Of a stretch of 64,000 bases of DNA, positions 36,817-46,600 are shown piece by piece. Below the pieces are notes generated by a model. It was not told the origin of the DNA. It ran no database searches and worked only from the letters and a program-made list of their open reading frames with translations. A program made the position numbers and the translations under genes. The stretch's first letter is position 1, and every line of letters begins with the position of its first letter. The DNA is from DASTFY01 sp963829955 (GTDB lineage: Bacteria; Actinomycetota; Acidimicrobiia; Acidimicrobiales; Ilumatobacteraceae): positions 75,696 to 139,695 of the forward strand of contig CAWHKS010000025.1 in NCBI GenBank assembly GCA_963829955.1, written 5' to 3'.

Positions 36817-37233
36817 ATGGAACGAGCCCGGCGCCGGTCCTTCATGGTCGGTGCGCTGTCGTTGACGGCACTCATAGCGGTCGCCGCCTGCAGTGACGAG
36901 GAGAGCGCCAGCGAGCAGGTGTGCGATGCGCGGTCCTCGTTGCGCGATTCGGTCGAAACCGTCACCAGCGACCTCCGCGAAGGCAACCTCGGCGAGGCCC
37001 AGGATGCTGTCCCGGAGGTGCGCGAGTCCTACGACGAGCTCGTGTCGGCGCTCGGTGATCTGAGCGAGGAGGAGAGGTCCGCTCTGCAGCCCGAGGTGGA
37101 CTCCCTTCGCTCGGCCGTCGAGGCGCTGCCTCAGGCGGACAGCCTCGAGGACCTCGGTTCCGGCATCGACGCCGTCGTCGCCGACGTCCAGGGCATCTAC
37201 GACTCGATCACCCAGTCGCTGGACTGCTCCTGA
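36817..37233 (+). CDS. Small lipoprotein, function unknown
   Basis: 138 residues. Signal peptide with lipobox Val-Ala-Ala-Cys (Cys near residue 25), then a mature part that is acidic and almost entirely helical (DSVETVTSDLREGNLGEAQDAVPEVRESYDELVSALGDLSEEERS), with cysteines at the two ends (QVCDAR and LDCS) that may form a disulfide. AAAGGAG upstream supports ATG 36817. I do not recognise a family. Confidence 0.8.
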   Translation: MERARRRSFMVGALSLTALIAVAACSDEESASEQVCDARSSLRDSVETVTSDLREGNLGEAQDAVPEVRESYDELVSALGDLSEEERSALQPEVDSLRSAVEALPQADSLEDLGSGIDAVVADVQGIYDSITQSLDCS

Positions 37234-37240
37234 GGCAGTG

Positions 37241-37268
37241 CATGCAGGCGTGCTAGCATGCCTGCATG
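37241..37268. promoter_or_regulatory. Operator palindrome overlapping the antitoxin start
   Basis: CATGCAGGC (37241-37249) and GCCTGCATG (37260-37268) are perfect complements 10 bases apart. The right arm contains the antitoxin ATG (37266). TAGCAT (37254-37259) between the arms could be the -10, so the antitoxin mRNA would be leaderless and repressed by the toxin-antitoxin complex. Confidence 0.6.
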
Positions 37269-37562
37269 GCCCAGATCACGATCCGAGCCGGGGAGGACCT
37301 CATTCTCCGCGTCAAGCAGTGCGCGTCCGAGCAGGGGAAGTCGATGAACGAGTACGTGACCATCGTGCTCGAGGTGGCCACCAATCCCTCCAACGCCTCG
37401 ACCGCGGGCGAGCGCGTGCGCGAGCGCTTGGCCAGGGCGGGGCTGCTGGCCGAGCTTCCTCCGTTCGAGGGAGTTCGACCGAGTCGCGCTGAGTTCGAGG
37501 CCGCAGCCCGGGAGGCGGCGCAGGGCACCCCGCTCTCCGACATCATCAGCGAGATGCGGTGA
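37266..37562 (+). CDS. RHH-type antitoxin (VapB/FitA-like)
   Basis: 98 residues. The N-terminus (AQITIRAGEDLILRVKQCASEQGKSMNEYVTIVLEVA) has the strand-helix-helix pattern of ribbon-helix-helix DNA-binding antitoxins; the C-terminal half with LARAGLLAELPPFEG likely binds the toxin. Overlaps the PIN toxin gene by four bases and starts within a palindromic operator. Confidence 0.85.
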   Translation: MAQITIRAGEDLILRVKQCASEQGKSMNEYVTIVLEVATNPSNASTAGERVRERLARAGLLAELPPFEGVRPSRAEFEAAAREAAQGTPLSDIISEMR

Positions 37563-38044
37563 CCGCGTTCTTCGACGCCTCGGCGCTCGTCAAGCTCTAT
37601 GTGCAAGAGCCAGAGAATGACGTCGTGCCCAGCGTCGATGACCCACCGATGATCTCCGAGCTGACTCGAGTCGAGCTGCCCGCTGCGTTCTGGCGGAAGC
37701 ACCGGCTCGGCCAGCTCAGCGCCCACGCCGCGGCGCGCCTGTCGAGCGAGTTTGCGGCCGACTACTACGGGGAGGGAGGTGAGCCGCGGTTCGCGGTCAT
37801 GCGCATCTCGGACCCCACGGTGTCCATGGCGGCGCGCCTGGTGGCAAGGGCGGACCTGCGGGCCGGTGACGCCATCCAACTCGCCGCGGCGCTCGTCGCC
37901 CGGCATGTGGGTCGCGAGGTGACGGCGTTCGCCGCTTTCGACGCCCGCTTGCGCACCGCGGCGGCGATCGAGGGCTTCACGCTGGTGCCGTCCTCGCTGG
38001 CTGCCGGCGGTCGGCCTCCGTCGTCGGAACGACCGTACGATTGA
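37559..38044 (+). CDS. PIN-domain toxin (VapC-like ribonuclease)
   Basis: 161 residues. PIN acidic residues are visible: Asp in FFDASALVKLY, Glu in ISELTRVEL, Asp in RAGDAIQLAAAL and Asp in FAAFDARL. Expected Mg-dependent RNase neutralised by the RHH antitoxin just upstream. GTG start overlaps the antitoxin stop. A short Pro/Ser-rich end follows the domain. Confidence 0.88.
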   Translation: MTAFFDASALVKLYVQEPENDVVPSVDDPPMISELTRVELPAAFWRKHRLGQLSAHAAARLSSEFAADYYGEGGEPRFAVMRISDPTVSMAARLVARADLRAGDAIQLAAALVARHVGREVTAFAAFDARLRTAAAIEGFTLVPSSLAAGGRPPSSERPYD

Positions 38045-38049
38045 CGGCC

Positions 38050-38697
38050 ATGGACACCCCCTTCGACCATGTCCTCACGACCGTCGACGAGTTGCGGGAG
38101 CTGTACCGCCAGCCGTCCCGCCTGGTCCAGGCCAAGAAGGTCGGCACGCTGGACGACGCGACGCGGGCGTTCATCACCGCCTCGCCGTTCGTGCTGCTGG
38201 CGACGTCCGCCGCTGACGGCTCGTGCGACGTGTCACCCCGCGGCGGCCCGCCCGGCTTCGTGCGGGCGCTGGACGACCGGCGCCTGGCTCTCCCCGACCT
38301 CAGCGGCAACAACCTGCTCGACTCCCTCGTCAACGTGACGTCGAACCCCCACGTGGGGATGCTCTTCCTGCTCCCGGGCCGCGATGAGACGCTGCGGGTC
38401 GACGGGCGGGCCTGGGTGACCGTCGACCCGACCGTGCTCGAGCGGTGGGACGACGAGCTGTCACGGCCGAAGACCGCGGTCGGGATCGAGGTGGAGCACG
38501 CGTTCATCCACTGCGCCAAGTCCTTCCGCCGGGGCCGGGTGTGGGACCCGTCGTCGTGGGCCGAGCTGGCCACCGCGCCGGACGCTTGCGAGCTGCTGGT
38601 CTCCCACATGAACCTCGATGTGGCGCCTGCCGACGTCAGGGCCAACCTGGAGCAGGGCTACGCCCACGACCTGACGGCCGAGCGGGTCAGCTCCTAG
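38050..38697 (+). CDS. Pyridoxamine 5'-phosphate oxidase-type flavoprotein
   Basis: 215 residues of the FMN-binding split-barrel family (the MSMEG_1061-like branch): FITASPFVLLATSAADGSCDVSPRGGPPGFV, RLALPDLSGNNLLDSLVNVTSNPHVGMLFL and AFIHCAKSFRRGRVW. Likely an FMN or F420-type reductase of unknown substrate. ATG 38050 is six bases after the toxin stop. Its last codons and stop are the first part of a 72-bp tandem repeat. Confidence 0.87.
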   Translation: MDTPFDHVLTTVDELRELYRQPSRLVQAKKVGTLDDATRAFITASPFVLLATSAADGSCDVSPRGGPPGFVRALDDRRLALPDLSGNNLLDSLVNVTSNPHVGMLFLLPGRDETLRVDGRAWVTVDPTVLERWDDELSRPKTAVGIEVEHAFIHCAKSFRRGRVWDPSSWAELATAPDACELLVSHMNLDVAPADVRANLEQGYAHDLTAERVSS

Positions 38698-38899
38698 CGT
38701 CCGCGTCAGTCGCGGTCACTTTCCCCGCCCAAAGCGTGGAACCTGACCGTCTTGCGGGTCAGCTCCTAGCGTCCGCGTGAGCCGCGGTCACGTTCCCCGC
38801 CCAAAGCGTGGGACCTGACCGTCTTGCGGGTCAGCTCCTAGCGTCCGCGTCAGTCGCGGTCACGTTCCCCGCACAAAGCGTAGAACCTGACCGTCGGGC
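38684..38899. repeat. Three tandem 72-bp repeats at the end of the PPOX gene
   Basis: Copies begin with GGGTCAGCTCCTAGCGTCCG at 38684, 38756 and 38828, and differ at only a few positions. The first copy contains the PPOX stop codon (TAG 38695-38697); the other two lie in the convergent gap toward sufU. Each junction holds CTGACC-N8-GGTCAG, a 6-bp stem. The unit is 24 codons long exactly. Not CRISPR-like: there are no unique spacers. Confidence 0.9.
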
Positions 38900-38934
38900 G
38901 GTCACCTGGCGCGATTTGTGCGGGGGAGGTGACC
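38900..38934. terminator. Inverted repeat next to the tandem repeats
   Basis: GGTCACCT (38900-38907) and AGGTGACC (38927-38934) pair perfectly with a 19-base loop containing GCGCGATTTGTGCG. It lies between the convergent PPOX and sufU genes and may help terminate either; no T-run is present. Confidence 0.35.
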
Positions 38935-38967
38935 GTGCCGCTTGCCGGCCGCCCGTCGAGACGCGGG

Positions 38968-39456
38968 TCAGTTGGCGCTGGGGTCGGTTGTCTCGGCGTC
39001 GTCGAGACCCTGGGCCAGGGTGTTCCAGGCCAGGGTGGCGCACTTGATGCGGACCGGGTACTTCACGACACCCTGCAACGCCTCGAGGTCGCCGAGCTTC
39101 ACGTCCGGCGCACCCTCCTCCGCCTGGCCGTTGTCGTCGTGGTCGTGGCCATCCTCGATGGAGAGCAGTGCCTTGAAGGCCTGGACGAGCGCCCGGGCCT
39201 CGGGTAGCGAGCGGCCCTTCACGGCCTGGGACATCATCGAGGCCGAGCTCTGGCTGATCGAACAGCCTTGGCCCCCGATGCGGATGTCGTCCACCACCCC
39301 GTCGCGCACGGCCAGGTAGACCTGCACCTCGTCGCCGCACAGGGGGTTGAACCCCTCGCTGCGCACGGCGGGCGGGCTGGGCAGCTCACCGCGGTTCCGG
39401 GGGTTGCGGTAGTGGTCGAGGATGATCTCGCGGTACAGGTCTTCGAGGCCGGGCAT
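38968..39456 (-). CDS. sufU: Fe-S cluster assembly scaffold/sulfur-transfer protein SufU
   Basis: 162 residues. The three zinc/sulfur Cys are in NPLCGDEV, GQGCSISQSS and RIKCATLAW, with the SufU-specific insertion between the second and third. Accepts persulfide sulfur from SufS. ATG 39456 starts PGLEDLYREIILDHYRNPRNRG, the normal N-terminus. Third gene of the minus-strand cluster sufC2-sufS-sufU. Confidence 0.95.
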   Translation of the reverse strand: MPGLEDLYREIILDHYRNPRNRGELPSPPAVRSEGFNPLCGDEVQVYLAVRDGVVDDIRIGGQGCSISQSSASMMSQAVKGRSLPEARALVQAFKALLSIEDGHDHDDNGQAEEGAPDVKLGDLEALQGVVKYPVRIKCATLAWNTLAQGLDDAETTDPSAN

Positions 39457-39491
39457 GGCGGCGGTGGTCCTCCTGGTCCCCCTGGTCCCGT

Positions 39492-40723
39492 TCAGAGACC
39501 GAAGATGTCGGTGGCGGCGTCCAGGGCGTCGACGAGCGCGTCGGCGTCCGGGCGGTCGTTGTACAGGTAGAAGCTGGCCCGGCACGTGGCGCCCACGCCC
39601 AGCACCCGCATCAGCGGCTTGGCGCAGTGGTGCCCGGCCCGGATGTAGACGTTGGCCTGGTCCAGCACCTGGCTCACGTCGTGGGGGTGCAGGTCGCGGA
39701 AGGTGAAGGACAGCGTCGCCCCGCGGACCTCGACGTTGGTCGGGCCGTGGATCGTGATGTCGTCGCCGTAGCGCTCCTCGAGGGCGCCCATGGCGTAGCC
39801 AGCCATCTCCATCTCGTGACCCCGCACGTTCGTCATGCCAAGGTCCGTCAGGTAGTCGAGAGCCGCCCCGAAGCCGACCGCCTCGGTGATGGGAGGGGTC
39901 CCCGCTTCGAACTTGTCCGGCAGCGGGGCGGGGGCGAACCCGTCCAGGCGGACATCGGAGATCATGTTGCCGCCGCCGAGGAAGGGCGGCATGGCCTCCA
40001 GCAGCTCCTCGCGTCCCCACAGGACACCGATGCCGGTCGGACCGCACAGCTTGTGGGAGGAGAAGGCGACGAAGTCAGCGTGCATCGCCTGCACGTCCGT
40101 CGGGTTGTGGGGCACGAACTGGCAGGCGTCGACGATCGCCAGCGCACCCGCGGCATGAGCGGCGTCGGAGAGGAGGCCAACGGGGTTGATGGTCCCGAGG
40201 ACGTTCGACATGGCGGTGAACCCGAAGGCCTTGGCGCCGTCCAGCAGCCGGTCCAGATCGGTGAGGTCGAGCTGGCCGTCCTCGGTCAGCGGCACCCAAC
40301 GCAGCTCGATGCCCCGCTCGGCGGCGAGGAGGTGCCAGGGCACGATGTTGGCGTGGTGCTCCATCTCGGTGAGCACGACGACGTCCCCGGCGGAGAGTTG
40401 GGAGCGTCCCCACGAGTAGGCGACGAGGTTGAGCGCCTCCGTGGCGTTCTTGGTGAAGATCAGCTCGTGCGCGTGGGGGGCGTTGATGAAGCGCTGGGCC
40501 TTCCGGCGGGCACCCTCGTAGGCCTCGGTGGCCTCGGCGGCCAACTTGTAGGCGCTGCGGTTGATGGGCGCGTACGACGTCTCCATGAAACGGCTCATGG
40601 CGTCGATGACGACCCGCGGCTTCTGGCTGCTGTTGGCCGAGTCGAGGTAGACGATCGGCCGCCCGTCGACCTCGATGTCGAGGATCGGGAAGTCCTTGCG
40701 GATCCTGGCGACGTCGAGCGTGC

Positions 40724-40727
<4 letters not shown>
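39492..40727 (-). CDS. sufS: Cysteine desulfurase SufS
   Basis: PLP-dependent enzyme that takes sulfur from cysteine. 411 residues; PLP Lys in FSSHKLCGPTGIGVLWG, catalytic Cys in IRAGHHCAKPLM, and EMEHHANIVPW. GTG 40727 overlaps the sufC2 stop by four bases; sufU follows after 35 bases. Confidence 0.96.
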
Positions 40728-41518
<791 letters not shown>

Positions 41519-41530
41519 GGTTCTGAGTCT

Positions 41531-41556
41531 ATTACCACTACGCGCATAGTGGTAAT
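41531..41556. promoter_or_regulatory. Suf operator candidate C (sufC2-sufS-sufU), perfect palindrome
   Basis: ATTACCACTA-CGCGCA-TAGTGGTAAT: 10-bp arms exactly complementary, six-base spacer. It lies immediately upstream of sufC2 and has the same layout as the sites before sufB and sufD. A homodimeric regulator (Rrf2/IscR, SufR or another family) is expected; none is encoded in the window. Confidence 0.75.
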
Positions 41557-41626
41557 GCCTTCGACCTGCGACGACCTCCCTCCACCGGCTCGTCACATCG
41601 GCCGGCGAGCAGGCAGACTGGCCGGC

Positions 41627-42082
41627 GTGAGCGATCCCGGTTCCAGCCCCGACCAGCCCCTCGACAGCCCGCGCGACTGGGTCAACGAGCACATCGGCCG
41701 CTACCTGGCCACCGGCGGCCAGGACGGCCACGAGTGGAACGGCACGTCCTGCCTCCTGCTGACCTACCAGGGCGCCGAGTCCGGGACATGGCGGCGTACG
41801 GCGCTGATCTACGGCCGCCACGGCGATGCCCTCGCCCTCGTCGCCTCCAAGGGTGGCGCACCGACGGATCCGGCCTGGTACCGCTCGCTCGTCGCCCATC
41901 CCGACGCCCGGGTGCAGGTGATGGACGAGGTCTTCGCCGTTCGGGCGAGGACCGCCGATGCCGACGAGCGGGCAGCCATCTGGCCGGTGATGACCGCGCA
42001 GTGGCCGGCCTACGACGAGTACGTGGGGAAGGCCAAGGCGGCCGGGCGGGAGATCCAGGTGGTCGTCCTCGAGCGGGCCTGA
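41627..42082 (+). CDS. Nitroreductase-type deazaflavin-dependent oxidoreductase (DDN-like)
   Basis: 151 residues of the F420H2-dependent DDN/FDR split-barrel family: DWVNEHIGRYLATGGQDGHEWNG, LLLTYQGAESGTWRRTALIYGRHGDALALVASKGGAPTDPAWYRSLVAHPDARVQV. GTG 41627 precedes the conserved start. The family is typical of F420-producing actinobacteria, which supports the lineage assignment. Physiological substrate unknown. Confidence 0.9.
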   Translation: MSDPGSSPDQPLDSPRDWVNEHIGRYLATGGQDGHEWNGTSCLLLTYQGAESGTWRRTALIYGRHGDALALVASKGGAPTDPAWYRSLVAHPDARVQVMDEVFAVRARTADADERAAIWPVMTAQWPAYDEYVGKAKAAGREIQVVVLERA

Positions 42083-42108
42083 TTCGCGACGCGCCGGGCC
42101 GGCCGGCC

Positions 42109-42785
42109 TCAGCTCCGGCCACCCTCCAGGCCGAGGCCGGCCTGACGGGCCATCACGATCGCGTTGGAGCGGTCCGAGGCGTGCACTTTGGTCAGCACGT
42201 TCGAGACGTGGTTGCGGACGGTCTTGGGGTTGAGGACCAGCCGGCGGGCGATCGTCTGGTTGTCGAGGCCCTGGGCGATGAGCTCGAGGATGTCGAGCTC
42301 GCGGTCGGTGAGCGTCGGGAACGCCTTGTTGCGGGTGGGACGACTTCGGGTCTGGGCCAGCTCGCTCACCGCCTGGGCCAGCTCCTGGTTGAGTACGACG
42401 TCGCCGCCGGCGACCGCCCGCAGCGCCCACTCCATGCGCTCCGGACCCGTGCCCTTCACGAGGTAGCCGCGAGCGCCGTCGCGCAGCGCGGTCAGCAGGG
42501 TGTCGTGATCCTCGGACATGGTGAGGAGGATCACCTTGACGTCCGGATGGCGCTCGACGAGCAGTCGGTTGACCTCCAGGCCCGAGCCATCGGGGAGACG
42601 GACGTCGAGGAGCACGATGTCGGGCCGGGTCTCCTCCACCAGGGCCGAGACGTCCCCCACCCGCTCGGCTTCGCCCACGAGCTCGATGCCATCCATCTCG
42701 GCCAGCACGCGGCGGCGAGGCCGAGGCGGAACAGCGGATGGTCGTCCACGATGAGCACGCGCAGCGTGTCAGGGGCCGTCGTCAT
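42109..42785 (-). CDS. NarL/LuxR-type response regulator, apparent frameshift near 42712
   Basis: Receiver domain (LRVLIVDDHPLFRLGLA at the N-terminus; phospho-Asp in DIVLLDVRLPDG; LLTMSEDHD; YLVKG) followed by a LuxR helix-turn-helix (LTDRELDILELIAQGLDNQTIARRLVLNPKTVRNHVSNVLTKV). The first 25 residues lie in another frame than the rest; the join is in GCCGCCGCGTGCTGGCC (minus strand), where one base more or two fewer restore Gly-Leu-Ala-Ala-Val-Leu-Ala-Glu-Met. ATG 42785 overlaps the histidine kinase stop (ATGA). Confidence 0.88.
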
Positions 42786-44791
42786 GGCAGCACCGCCGGA
42801 AGGCGGACGTGCAGGTGGGTGCCGTGGGGCCGACGTGGGCCGAGGGTCACGCTGCCGCCGAGCTCGGCCGCCCGCTCCCGCATCGCGGCGAGACCGACGC
42901 CACTGCCGGCACCGTTGCCGCTGCGTCCGCTCAGCCCGACACCGTCGTCCACCACGTCGATCTCCACCACATCACGGGCATCGATGCGCAACCAGCAGGT
43001 GGCGGCCTGGGCGTGCCGCACCACGTTGGTCAGCGCTTCGGTGACGATGCGGTAGACGGCCACCTCGACCGCAGCGGGGAGCGCGGGCTCCTGCCCGGGG
43101 AGCTCGACGTGGAGCTGGACGGCGCCGTCGATCGAGCGCGCGAACTCGGCGACCGCGCCCATCAGCCCGAGCTCGTCCAGCGCTGACGGTCGCAGGTCCC
43201 GCACGATCCGCTTGACCTCGCCGACGGTGGTGTCGACTTCGTCGGCCAGGTGCGACAGGAGGTCCATCGTGGGACGGCCGGCGTCGGTGCGCTCGAGCTG
43301 GCGGATGGCGGTGCGCAGGCCGAGGGAGATGCCGGTGAGGGCCGGGCCGAGACCGTCGTGGAGATCCCGCCGGAGCCGGCGCCGCTCCTCCTCGCGAGCG
43401 GACAGGACGGCCAGGGATGACCGGCGCAGGTCGGCGGCCAGGCGGACCCAGCTCACGGCCAGCGCGAGAGGCGCCGCGAGCTCTTCGAGCGTTGCCTCGT
43501 CACGCGGCCGCAGCGACGGCGCGTCAGCCCAGCCCACGATCACGCGCCCTACCACCTCGTCGTGGTGACGGAGCAGGAGCTCGTGGCGGCGGCCGAGCCC
43601 GGCCCTCGGCGCGTCGTCGGCCTCGTACTCCGCGGCCCGCTCCCACCCGGCCCGGGAGGCGACCTCGATGACCACGGAGTCGAGGCACATCTCCCGGCCG
43701 AGGCTGGTGGCGAGCGCGGGGAGCAGGTCGTCGCCCGGACCGACCGCGCTCACGTGGGCCATCACCTGGCGGACGAGGGACAGCGTGTCGTCGCGGGAGC
43801 CGTAGACCAGGCGATCGACCAGCTCGCGGATGTGCTGGCGGGCGGGCTCGACCAGCAGCGCGATCACCCCCGTGGCGGCGACGAGCAGCCACGTTGGCCC
43901 GCTTCCCCCGACCATGCGGCCCAACCCGGCGACGAGGCCCGTGTAGATGACGACGATGCCTGCGGCCAGCAGCACCCACTCCAGGAACTGGTGCGAGGCC
44001 CGCTCCAGGCCGCTCGGGGCGAGGCGCACGATCTCGATGAGGGCACCGACCACGAGGAGCGGGACGGTGGCGATGAGCAGCATCGGGGCCACGACGTTCG
44101 GCGCCGTCAGCCACTCCGCCGGACCGTCGAACAACGACGGGAGGACGCCGAGCACCGCGACAACGCCGCCCGCCAACAGCCACGCCGGCAGCGGATCGTC
44201 GCCACTACGGCGCCGCATTCTCCAGCGCACCGCCAGCAGGACGACGGCCGTGACGGCCACCAGAGCGACGATGGCAGGGCCGGTCCAACCGTCCGGGTCG
44301 ATGGCGGTGACGGCGATGCCGACCGCGGCGAGCACCATCGCGCCGCGCACGCGGATGTCCCGTCGCCAGGCGCGCGGGAGCAGGGCGAGGAGGACCAGGG
44401 TGGCCAGCGTTCCGCCGCCCACCAGCCACATCCAGGTCGACAGGTCGGCCAGCCACTCCCAGCGCACCGCCTGCTCCCGGCCGAGCTCGTAGCCGCGGTA
44501 CTGCGTGGACAGCGCGTCGAGCAGGGCGCAGACGCCGACGACGAGGAACAGCCCTCCGAGCAGGCGCCGGTCCCGGCGGGCCGTCAGGATGGCGGCGGCC
44601 GGCAGGTAGGCGACGCCGATCACCAGGCCGGCCACCAGCCACCAGTTCTGGCCTTCGGGCTCGTCGCCGGCGTTGGCCACCCGCAGGGCGACCACCGCCG
44701 CGGCGATGACGAGGGCGACGCCGAGCGCCAGCCCCACCCGCGCCCGGGTGGCGCCGGCCAGACCGGCTGCCTGATCGCCCGGTCGCGCCAC
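42782..44791 (-). CDS. Membrane sensor histidine kinase, HisKA_3 (NarX/DesK-like)
   Basis: 669 residues: about nine to ten hydrophobic segments in the first 330 residues, a GAF-like region (DTLSLVRQVMAHVSAVGPGDDLLPALATSLG), then the dimerisation helix with phospho-His in RRDLHDGLGPALTGISLG and a HATPase domain (ALTNVVRHAQA; VDDGVGLSGRSGNGAGSGVGLAAMRERAAELGG). GTG 44791 follows GGAGG at ideal spacing. Pairs with the response regulator by ATGA overlap. The signal is probably membrane-related; nothing else in the sequence indicates it. Confidence 0.92.
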   Translation of the reverse strand: MARPGDQAAGLAGATRARVGLALGVALVIAAAVVALRVANAGDEPEGQNWWLVAGLVIGVAYLPAAAILTARRDRRLLGGLFLVVGVCALLDALSTQYRGYELGREQAVRWEWLADLSTWMWLVGGGTLATLVLLALLPRAWRRDIRVRGAMVLAAVGIAVTAIDPDGWTGPAIVALVAVTAVVLLAVRWRMRRRSGDDPLPAWLLAGGVVAVLGVLPSLFDGPAEWLTAPNVVAPMLLIATVPLLVVGALIEIVRLAPSGLERASHQFLEWVLLAAGIVVIYTGLVAGLGRMVGGSGPTWLLVAATGVIALLVEPARQHIRELVDRLVYGSRDDTLSLVRQVMAHVSAVGPGDDLLPALATSLGREMCLDSVVIEVASRAGWERAAEYEADDAPRAGLGRRHELLLRHHDEVVGRVIVGWADAPSLRPRDEATLEELAAPLALAVSWVRLAADLRRSSLAVLSAREEERRRLRRDLHDGLGPALTGISLGLRTAIRQLERTDAGRPTMDLLSHLADEVDTTVGEVKRIVRDLRPSALDELGLMGAVAEFARSIDGAVQLHVELPGQEPALPAAVEVAVYRIVTEALTNVVRHAQAATCWLRIDARDVVEIDVVDDGVGLSGRSGNGAGSGVGLAAMRERAAELGGSVTLGPRRPHGTHLHVRLPAVLP

Positions 44792-44972
44792 TCGAGCCTC
44801 CGTTCTGTGCCCTCGGTGCCCCTCTGCGCCCCTCTGCCAGGAGCGCCGTTCACCCAACCGTACGGCGGTGGGCGTCCCGCGGGCATGGTACCGGGGTCCT
44901 GAGCGCGGCTCGGGCCCAGATCGGGACCCCAGCCCGGTGTTTCCGGGACGGCCGGAGGGGCACGGTTCGAGG

Positions 44973-46577
44973 GTGACCAGCGCCCGCGTGCAAGACGGCG
45001 CCCTGGCCGCGGCTCGCCCGGTGCTGGTGAGCGGCTGGGCGGGAGCGGTGGCTGCGGCCGTGGCCGCGCTGGCGGCGGTGGCCGGGTGGCGGGGCGCCGA
45101 CGTGCCCAACTACCTGTTCCGGATCGAGCTGTTCCGCCGGGACGGGTTCACCATCTGGAGCTCGGCCTGGTACGGCGGGCACCACACGCCTGGCTACAGC
45201 GTGCTCCTGGCCCCACTGGCGGCCGCGGTGGGACCAGTGCTGGTCGGGGCGGGGAGCGCGATCGTCGCCGCTGTCTGCTTCGACCGGCTGCTCCGGCGCC
45301 TGCCCGCCGTCGAGCCGCGGCGAGCGACGATCGCGTCGGCGCTGTTCGCGGCGGGCACGGTCGTGAACCTGGCCGTCGGGCGACTGGCGTTCGCGCTCGG
45401 CCTCGCGCTCGGGCTGGCTGCCTTGGCCACCGGACGGCGAACGGCGGTGGGTGGTGTGGCGGCCGCCGTTCTGTCGGTGGCGACCGCGCTGGCCAGCCCC
45501 GTCGCCGGGTGCTTCCTCGCCCTGGCCTGGTTGGCGATGGCCATCGCCTCGCGCCGGCGCGGACCCCTCGTGTGGGCGTCGTGCGCGCTGGCTCCAGTGG
45601 CCGTGCTGGCTCTCCTGTTTCCCGAAGGCGGACGGTTCCCGTTCAGCCTGGGTGCGCTGACGGTCACCCTCGCCGTGTGCTTCGCGGCGTGGGGGCTGCT
45701 GCCCCGCGCGTGGAGCGCGGTGCGGATCGGCGCCGCGCTCTACGCGGCGGCCGCGCTCGTCACCTTCGCCGTGCCCAATGCCTTGGGCGCCAACATCACC
45801 CGGCTCGGTATGTTCGTCGCGCTCCCCCTCCTCGTCGCCGCGCCGCTGCGGCGCCCGCGGCGCGTCCCGATGGCGGCGATGGTCGTGCTCGGTCTGTTGT
45901 TCGCCTGGTGGCAGTGGTCCCCGGCCATCGACGCCATGACCCGCAGCAGCCGCGACGCGTCGACCGAGGCGACGTTCTACGCGCCGCTGCTCGAGTACCT
46001 GCGCCAGGCCGACCCGCCGGCGGAGCGCATCGAGATCCCGTTCACGAGGCGGCACTACGAGGCGGTGCACGTCGCGCCCGAGGTGCCGCTGGCCCGGGGC
46101 TGGCAGCGGCAGCTCGACATGAAGCTGAACCCGCTTTTCTACGAGCCCGGCGGGCTCGGCCCCCGCGAGTACCACCAGTGGTTGCACGACACGGGTGTCG
46201 ACTACGTGGCACTGCCGGACGCTGAGCTCGACGCGTCGGCGGAGGCGGAGGTGGCGCTGCTCCGACGCGGCCAGCCGGGACTCGAGCGGGTGTGGGAGGG
46301 CGACGACTGGACGGTGTGGCGCGTGGTCGACAGCCCGGGCCTGGTGGACGGGCCGGCCGAGCTGGTGGAGCAGACAGCGGACACGCTGACGCTCAGGGCC
46401 TGGTCGGCCGGCACCGTTCTCGTCCGTGTGCGGCCGAGCCCCTGGTGGACGGTCGACGGTTCCGGCTGCGTGGCCGAGACCGCCGAGGAGGAGTGGGTGC
46501 GGGTGGAGGTGGAGCGTCCCGGGCCGCTCGTCCTGCACCAGGTGCTGGTGGGAGAGCGCGTCCGCTGCCCGACCTGA
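44973..46577 (+). CDS. Polytopic membrane protein with C-terminal soluble domain
   Basis: 534 residues. About ten hydrophobic segments up to residue 320 (for example VSGWAGAVAAAVAALAAVAG), with the early motif WYGGHHTPGYSVLLAPLAA resembling GT-C glycosyltransferase-like proteins, then an extracytoplasmic domain (YEPGGLGPREYHQWLHDTGVDYVALPDAELD) typical of actinobacterial arabinofuranosyl- or mannosyltransferase-like proteins. GTG 44973 preceded by GGAGGGG. Divergent from the histidine kinase. Not assigned further. Confidence 0.75.
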   Translation: MTSARVQDGALAAARPVLVSGWAGAVAAAVAALAAVAGWRGADVPNYLFRIELFRRDGFTIWSSAWYGGHHTPGYSVLLAPLAAAVGPVLVGAGSAIVAAVCFDRLLRRLPAVEPRRATIASALFAAGTVVNLAVGRLAFALGLALGLAALATGRRTAVGGVAAAVLSVATALASPVAGCFLALAWLAMAIASRRRGPLVWASCALAPVAVLALLFPEGGRFPFSLGALTVTLAVCFAAWGLLPRAWSAVRIGAALYAAAALVTFAVPNALGANITRLGMFVALPLLVAAPLRRPRRVPMAAMVVLGLLFAWWQWSPAIDAMTRSSRDASTEATFYAPLLEYLRQADPPAERIEIPFTRRHYEAVHVAPEVPLARGWQRQLDMKLNPLFYEPGGLGPREYHQWLHDTGVDYVALPDAELDASAEAEVALLRRGQPGLERVWEGDDWTVWRVVDSPGLVDGPAELVEQTADTLTLRAWSAGTVLVRVRPSPWWTVDGSGCVAETAEEEWVRVEVERPGPLVLHQVLVGERVRCPT

Positions 46578-46600
46578 CGCCGGTGGGCGAGGATGGAGGG

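Noticed and set aside
38684..38899. CRISPR array
   Set aside because: The whole 72-bp unit repeats head to tail without unique spacers and no cas genes are present.
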